A stretch of DNA of 64,000 bases from the NCBI RefSeq assembly GCF_001632365.1, contig NW_024468564.1:112936-176935 (forward strand), written 5' to 3'. Below, piece after piece: positions 58,700-64,000 of the stretch (position 1 is the stretch's first letter; each line of letters opens with the position of its first letter). The stretch is from Laetiporus sulphureus 93-53 (taxonomy: Eukaryota > Basidiomycota > Agaricomycetes > Polyporales > Laetiporaceae). The notes under the pieces were generated by a model. The model was not told the origin of the DNA and did not search any database. It was given only the letters and a program-made list of their open reading frames with translations. A program made the translations under genes and the position numbers.

Positions 58700-60627
58700 A
58701 TAGCGTGATAGCTTTTCTATCCTTAGATAACCAAGATTTTTGGTAAGCAAATCTGCATATTGTTCCTCAGTGGGAACATGATAGAGAGTAATTGACCCTT
58801 TCTCAGCCTCATGGCGTACACGGTGGTAATGTAGATCGATGTGCTTTGTTCTTCAGTCATGAGCTGGATTGACAGCCAGGAAGATTGCTCCTTGGTTGTC
58901 GACACAGAGTGGGAGTGGCATCCCTGTGCTAAATCCTAGTTCAGACTCAAATGATCGAAGCCAGATTGCCTGCTTAGAATAATCAGACAGTGCAATGTAT
59001 TCTGCTTCAATGGATGACAGAGCCACAGTGGGTTGCCTCCATGTGTCTTAACACACCGGTCCTTCAGCTATCAGAAATAGGTATGCAGATATCGAGCGTC
59101 TGTCATCTCTGTTTTCTGCCCAGTCTGAATCAGAGTATCCGATTAGACCAGCATTGGAAGTTCCATAATACATGAGTGCATATGACTCAGTATGGCTGAG
59201 GTAACGTAAGATCCACATAGCGTACTTCATGTGTTCCTCTGTGGGGTGGTTGTTAAAATGTGATAGCCTGTTGACTGCATAGGCTATGTCCGGTCAAGTA
59301 CCAAGGGTGATTCACAGTAATGCACCAATGACAGATTGGTATCGATGATGAAGCTTCATATCAAGATGGTGAGTGTCGCTGGCTTTCTCCAACTTGATAC
59401 CGGATGGTAAGGGTGACCTTTTGGGTGCACAATTATTCATTCCAAACCGATCAATAGTCTCTAGTATATATTCTGATTGGTCAATACAGATAATACGAGC
59501 AGATCGATCATGTTGAATCCTCATTCCTAGGAATTGGGAAATGGGACCAAGATGCTTGATTTCAAAGTGTTTTGATAACCCCTTGATAAAAGCTTGGATG
59601 TGTTTCATGTTACTCCCCATAGGTAGTATATTGTCGACATAAACGATCAAAATGAGTGACTCCCCCTTGTGTCGGTAATTAATGTAAATGCCAGCATCAG
59701 ATTCAACTCGTTGGAAGCCTAGTTCCAGTAAGGCAGCATGTAGTTTCTTATTCCATTGTCTGCCGGCTTGTTTCAAGCCATATATCGCCTTTTTGAGGTG
59801 GCAGACCTTATCTTCCATCCCGGAGACTACAAAACCCTCGGGTTGTTTCATATAAATTTCTTCTTCCAGTTTGCCATATAGGAAGGTGGTCTTTACATCA
59901 AGGGCTTCTACCTCCCAATCATGTAAAGCTGCATGTGCTAAGAGAAGTCATAATGATTCAAAGCGTGCAACTGGAGAGAAAATCTCGTCATAATCTATGC
60001 CGGCTTGCTGCTTGAAGCCTTTGGTGATGAGTCATGCTTTATACTGCGCACCAGGGTTAACAACATAAACCCATCGACAGAGAATGGCTTTACGACCTTT
60101 AGGAAGATCTACCAATTCCCAGGTACCATTAGCCATTTGAGATTGAATCTCATCCTCCATAGCATCTTGCCAATGATCATGATCATGTCGAGCCATGGCT
60201 TGCTTATAGAAGAAAGGGCTAGGACCATAGTCAGGATATGCAGATAAAATGAATTCTGCTGGTAATTGTTCTAGGAGATGCATTGAAGAGAGTGCCTTTT
60301 CTATGATAAGCCGTTCCACTTCAGAGGGTGTAGTGGCATCAAGACGATCAATTATGTCATCAAGGTCTCTTTCAATTTTGACCGGTGGTCAGTTTCCATA
60401 GGCATTGTTGAGTTTAGGTTTATACTTAGGAACCCGCTTCGAACGACGAAGTGTTGTATATGGCATGTTAGCAGTAGGGTTAAAGAATGGTAAAGGAACA
60501 TCTCCAAGAGCAGGATGTCGAGGAGGTTCATCAAATGGGTCTTCCTCATTTGAACGATAGTCTTTACTGAGTGGATCTTGGTAATCCTCCATGAATAACC
60601 CCTTTCGCTTAGTCCCTGCATGGTATG
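58700..60627 (-). pseudogene. pol: Copia pol remnant (RT and RNase H)
   Basis: Minus strand: DEPPRHPALGDVPLPFFNPT, then HWQDAMEDEIQSQMANGTWE, the RT core (KKAIYGLKQAGRQWNKKLH; YVDN near 59,640) and the RNase H block GYSDSDWAENRDDRRS near 59,120. It ends EEQYADLLTKNLG. The RT catalytic box should read YVDD; the second Asp is Asn, so the RT is dead apart from the frame breaks near 60,030, 59,860, 59,300 and 58,860. Confidence 0.92.
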
Positions 60628-61280
60628 TGTCACAGTTTTACCTGACAAGTCATTATAGGAACATATGCTATTAGAGGCATATCATTTTTTATCATTTCAC
60701 GTCGCACAAAGAATCACGTGACCTAAAGAGATAAGATAATGAGGCATCTAGTCACATGACCTCGGATCTCTCTCAGCATTGTTGCGTGACACCAAGTTCC
60801 TCGACATTGCGTCATATGTCGCAATTGCCATGACACCATATTGCGTGCTCAAGAGGAGCTCCGTCTCCACGGGGTATTTTTAGGCAGCCAATCAGGATAA
60901 TTGGGACAAGTCATACGATTGTAGCACGGTCCAGTAGCATAGCGTGTGACTCACTTACGTAGTACTGTATGATAGACAATCATGTATATAAGGACCAGCG
61001 AGATGAGGAGGAGACCTCAGTCTTATTCTCCTTCATCCACCACTACCATCACAGAGGGGTCTTACCAGACACTCTCAGTGTGCTATATATCTAGTATCAT
61101 TCTCACCATTGTGATAGTGCCCCTCGCCTCACCAGTAAGTCTTACTCTGCGACTAGCAACTCGGCCTCATCAGTGGGCACGTCGTATCACCACAGCTCAT
61201 CACTGTAGGCTTTTACCCAGAAACCCTCAAGGGGACTCTTAGTTTGGGTTGTCTATCTTTGTCACCGGCGTGCCATGACA
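60628..61280 (+). repeat. 5' LTR of Gypsy C
   Basis: 653 bp, TGTCACAG to CCATGACA. It has the TATA-like box TATATAAGG (60985-60993), the RNA-start tract (61017-61029), which reappears as its complement just after the LTR, and a GTAAGT donor-like site near 61,134. Confidence 0.95.
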
Positions 61281-61282
61281 TT

Positions 61283-61295
61283 AGAATAAGACTGA
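61283..61295 (+). other. Self-priming primer-binding tract of Gypsy C
   Basis: AGAATAAGACTGA, two bases inside the LTR, is the exact reverse complement of 61017-61029, which begins 32 nt after the start of the TATA-like box. No match to a tRNA 3' end ending in TGG is visible at this place. Confidence 0.8.
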
Positions 61296-61314
61296 CCTTT
61301 TACACCCCTACCAA

Positions 61315-62097
61315 GTGTCTCACACTGGTAGCTGCACATTTTCACCCAGAGACACATCCGCCCAGGGCAGGGCTTTTTCCACACCACTTCCTTCATACCA
61401 TTCCATTTCGCCTCTACTGCCTAAGCCGCTTCCTTCCTTCAAAAGGAACAGCACTGCACCGACCAGTAAGGCACCTCAAGTACACAACGGTATTGTTCTG
61501 CCCAATGGATGCTACCACCCGTACCATTCTCATCCCAACTGCACTCATCGTCTAACAGCAAGCAACCTACTCTGGGCCAAGCTGAACAAAGCCCCTCACT
61601 CAGACCAACAGAAGCTGCATACTAAGGTCAGCTCGTGGGCTGAAGCAGTTTCAAGAGATGCATCTGACCCATCCATCCCTATCTACAAACCCCATTGGTG
61701 GGCCAACAACGACGCTACCACTGTCCTCGCATTCGCACTCTCAAAGAGTTACCATCTGCATGGGATACATGAGAATCCCAAAGGCACCCTCCCCGAGAAC
61801 ATCGCACCCACTGTACATGCTACCATTCAGCGGTACAAGGTCTTGCAGCAACCCCATATCACTGCCAAGTTCATGGAGGCACAGATTCAGTGTCACAATC
61901 GCATTCTGCGACACTTAGGAGTGCTAAACGAAAGGATTGGGTGAGGCGATGACTTCACGTTTGTCGATAGACGCATCGCAATCAAGCTTTGCATAGGACT
62001 AGGAAAGATCTCGTTTAGGGGAATCAACAAGGAGCAGGAATGCATAGGGAGAGATATCATGAGATTCGAGAAGGAGTCGTGCTACTGGCCTTACTAG
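61315..62097 (+). pseudogene. Gypsy C pre-gag ORF0a, one in-frame stop
   Basis: The same frame as ORF0a of element B, open from the GTG at 61315 to the TAG at 62095-62097 except for a TGA at 61942-61944 (Arg in A and B). Blocks such as HENPKGTLPENIAPTVHATI are kept and the end is ESCYWPY. No known domain. Confidence 0.6.
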
Positions 62098-62441
62098 GAC
62101 CAGTAATATTTTTGTACTATCACATCAGCAGTTTCATGCCGAGATACACCATTGGCTTTATATACCAGAACTACATTGTGGACTTTTATCGTCCGATGCA
62201 GGGACAACTCGCAGTCATCTGCACCGTGTATTTCATTTACCAATCTCTCGTCACCAATTGGCAACAAGTACTCTATCACTACACGATACAAGTACATGCC
62301 TACACAACCTACTCAGCACCATTCCATCTCATTCCTGACTTCGAGGAAGAGCAAGAGTACTGGCACTACTGAGCAGAATCCTTGCGAGAGGAACTATCAG
62401 AAGAAGGACTTATTGAGGAAGACCCCGAGACCCCCTTCTAA
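62040..62441 (+). pseudogene. Gypsy C pre-gag ORF0b, hydrophobic (membrane-type) frame
   Basis: Overlaps ORF0a by 58 nt. It has VVLLALLGPVIFLYYHI, then SFMPRYTIGFIYQNYIVDFY, a second hydrophobic stretch (LAVICTVYFIYQSLV) and an acidic tail with EEDPETPF at the end. A TGA at 62370-62372 stands where element A has CGA. An ATG at 62040 exists only in this copy. Confidence 0.6.
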
Positions 62442-62525
62442 TATTATCACAAGGCAAAGATCAAGGATCGATCATCTGACACATTGTCCATCACATCATT
62501 CCCTCTATCCTCGACATCGATTTCA

Positions 62526-63131
62526 ATGTCTCAATACAACCTTGGTGGTGTTACATTCCCAGGAGAACACACTGCCAGTGAACCTACTGACCCCTAGAGA
62601 AGCCAGGCCACGTCTACATCATCCGAAGCAGGACCAGCTGCCCCTGCTCAGGAACCACACACTAGCAGCACACCTAAGGCCTTGGGTGTTGTCAGAAACC
62701 CATCGCCCACCACCCTGCCAGAGTTTACCACACCAGCAACTTGGGAATGGCAGGGAATCTCTTACGGCACAATCGAGGAAGCTGCTAATGCTGCCGCACC
62801 CAACACCATCCCAAACGACGTCAAGGAATGGGTAATGAATGTGGTGTGGGCATTCATCATGAGAGATGTTGTGAGCTCTTATGAAGCACTACGTCAAAAA
62901 ATGGATGAACGTCACGAGCGCACAGTGGCCTCATTAGAAGAAGAGATACTGGCTCGCATTCACATCGAAATTATGGCGCTAGAAACGTGAGACCAGCTAA
63001 AAGTCGCAAGAGCCCAGATCAGCACCCTCTCCACTGACAACGAACAGCTCATCAAGTCAAACAACAGTCTGACAGCTGAAGCCCAAGCAATCTGCAAGGA
63101 CTTCAAGGACTATAAGGATGAAGTAAAGGGT
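62526..63131 (+). pseudogene. gag: Gypsy C gag, 5' part, cut by Gypsy D
   Basis: Begins MSQYNLGGVTFPGEHT at 62526, with a frame change before SPTTLPEFTTPATWEWQG. The helical block starts, a TGA follows at about 62,988, and the sequence stops where the LTR of element D begins. Confidence 0.85.
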
Positions 63132-63853
63132 GTCACGGTAACACCGGACAAGAGATCAAAAAGACTAAAAAAGGGACAGTCACGTGGAACATGTCGCCCT
63201 GATCCCCCGGATCCCAAAAGTATCCCCCTGAACCCTATGTGGCGCAAGAGCCTGTTGACTTACTGGTCGATGTGGCAGATGCAGGAAAGGGTGAGAGATA
63301 TATGAAGGAGCTGGTGAGCTCAGTGAGTGCTACAGGTAGTAGACGAGGAGAAACAATCTAAGGTTTCATCTCCTACATGGCTGGTCTTATATACACGTAC
63401 AGCGGGCTATCTTACCTAAGCTACCTATCTACGGGTATAAGCAAATGGCTGTACATGAAACAATAGGATGTTCAGAAGTAGAACAATGAGTGGGGAGATC
63501 GATGGTTGCCGCAGTAATGCGTGTGCACATCGTGCCTATCCTGGTTTCCCTTTTGTTCTCCGGTGTGAACATCGTACCTATCTAGGCTTCTGGCTAAACT
63601 AATAGGAAGCGGAAGGCCGATGCATAACAATAGTCCTTGGTCCCTTTGTTCCCAAATGGGTGCCTCTATTGTATCCTGGAATAGACAGGTCTGACCGTAT
63701 CATCCACGGATCTGGACCATAACATGTGATGTGGACTATCACCTGATCTCTACGCGTCGCATCTGTGACTGAGTGGCATGAGATATTGGTGAAGCACGTG
63801 ATCTGTGGTGTGAGAAAAGTCACGTGCGGACTTTGTGGTGAAAATCTGTGACA
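63132..63853 (-). repeat. 3' LTR of Gypsy D
   Basis: 722 bp from TGTCACGG to CTGTGACA. It shares the terminal bases with the A/B/C family but not the internal sequence. The left-side target duplicate would be AAGGG (63127-63131). A purine-rich tract lies on the inner side. Confidence 0.8.
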
Positions 63854-63871
63854 CTACCCCCCTCTCAAGGC

Positions 63872-64000
63872 TCATTGTTCCGAGGAGCCAAAACCTTTAT
63901 TACCCCTTCTAGTTGCTCGCAACGGTTGGTAGCTTCGGGAGGGAAGCCCTTCTGCATAATACTCGAAGATTATTTGGGCTATTCTATCTCCCGGCTTGAC
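63872..64000 (-). CDS. pol: Gypsy D pol C-terminus: dUTPase motifs 4 and 5, partial
   Basis: The last 42 codons of pol, open to the window edge: PGDRIAQIIFE (dUTPase motif 4), then a linker, and NKGFGSSEQ (motif 5) before TGA at 63872-63874. The same position relative to the LTR as in A and B shows that a dUTPase at the end of Pol is not limited to one family here. Confidence 0.8.
   Translation of the reverse strand, partial: VKPGDRIAQIIFEYYAEGLPSRSYQPLRATRRGNKGFGSSEQ

Larger units (their letters stand above)
58257..60627 (-). mobile_element. Ty1/Copia remnant, 3' half, interrupted by Gypsy C
   Basis: Minus-strand Copia pol from the integrase-RT linker to the end of RNase H, plus the 3' LTR. 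The 5' half is missing because Gypsy C is inserted at 60628; it may resume outside the window. Frames are broken throughout. Confidence 0.9.
60628..63131 (+). mobile_element. Gypsy C: 5' part of a Ty3/Gypsy element in plus orientation, interrupted by Gypsy D
   Basis: The 5' LTR, primer-binding tract, both pre-gag frames and the N-terminal part of gag match element A closely. Gag is cut at 63131 by element D. The element sits inside the Copia remnant; its left target duplicate would be GTATG (60623-60627), but the right end is outside the window. Confidence 0.92.
63132..64000 (-). mobile_element. Gypsy D: 3' end of a second Gypsy family, inserted in Gypsy C
   Basis: A different LTR followed inward by the end of a pol gene in minus orientation; the rest lies beyond the window. 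The insertion is in the gag of element C, so D is younger than C. Confidence 0.85.

Noticed and set aside
1..64000. CRISPR arrays, operons, rRNA and tRNA genes
   Set aside because: No regular direct-repeat array, no ribosomal RNA core sequence and no convincing tRNA fold seen; introns and retrotransposons show eukaryotic nuclear DNA.

Overview
The window is nuclear DNA of a filamentous basidiomycete, most likely an Agaricomycete. The evidence is genes split by many 46-70 bp introns, a CYP63-like P450, a basidiomycete-type sesquiterpene synthase, GMC oxidoreductase remnants and abundant Ty3/Gypsy chromoviruses. The exact order cannot be read from the sequence. Exon structures were assembled by hand from splice signals; the five complete multi-exon models (Argonaute, karyopherin, acyl-CoA oxidase, MFS transporter, terpene synthase) all sum to whole codons.

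Layout. 1-13 kb is a housekeeping block: the 3' part of an HSL-type alpha/beta hydrolase, a complete Argonaute, an importin-13/Kap122-like karyopherin with 21 exons, and a convergent Ser-rich single-pass membrane protein. 13-25 kb is AT-rich repeat land with a solo LTR and a full-length but defective Gypsy element (A) with a perfect target duplication. 27-35 kb carries an acyl-CoA oxidase-like gene, a convergent 14-TM-type MFS exporter, a DUF829/TMEM53-like pseudogene and a truncated duplicate of the acyl-CoA oxidase. 35-39 kb has no recognisable gene apart from a GC-rich tract. 39.5-40.8 kb is an intact sesquiterpene synthase. 43-57.5 kb holds a CYP63-like P450 pseudogene, split by a second Gypsy element (B), and a GMC oxidoreductase pseudogene. 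58-64 kb is a nested stack: a Copia remnant interrupted by Gypsy C, which is itself interrupted by Gypsy D of another family.

How it fits together. The terpene synthase, P450, GMC oxidoreductase, MFS exporter and acyl-CoA oxidase look like a former sesquiterpenoid cluster whose tailoring oxidases have decayed and been invaded by transposons, leaving the scaffold enzyme and exporter intact. The most unusual material is in the Gypsy elements. Their Pol ends in a chromodomain followed by a dUTPase domain. They carry two extra reading frames between the 5' LTR and gag, one rich in membrane-type hydrophobic sequence. A 13-nt tract after the LTR is the exact reverse complement of the predicted RNA 5' end, which points to Tf1/sushi-type self-priming. 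A separate oddity is that five introns in the adjacent Argonaute and karyopherin genes appear to use GC-AG splice sites.
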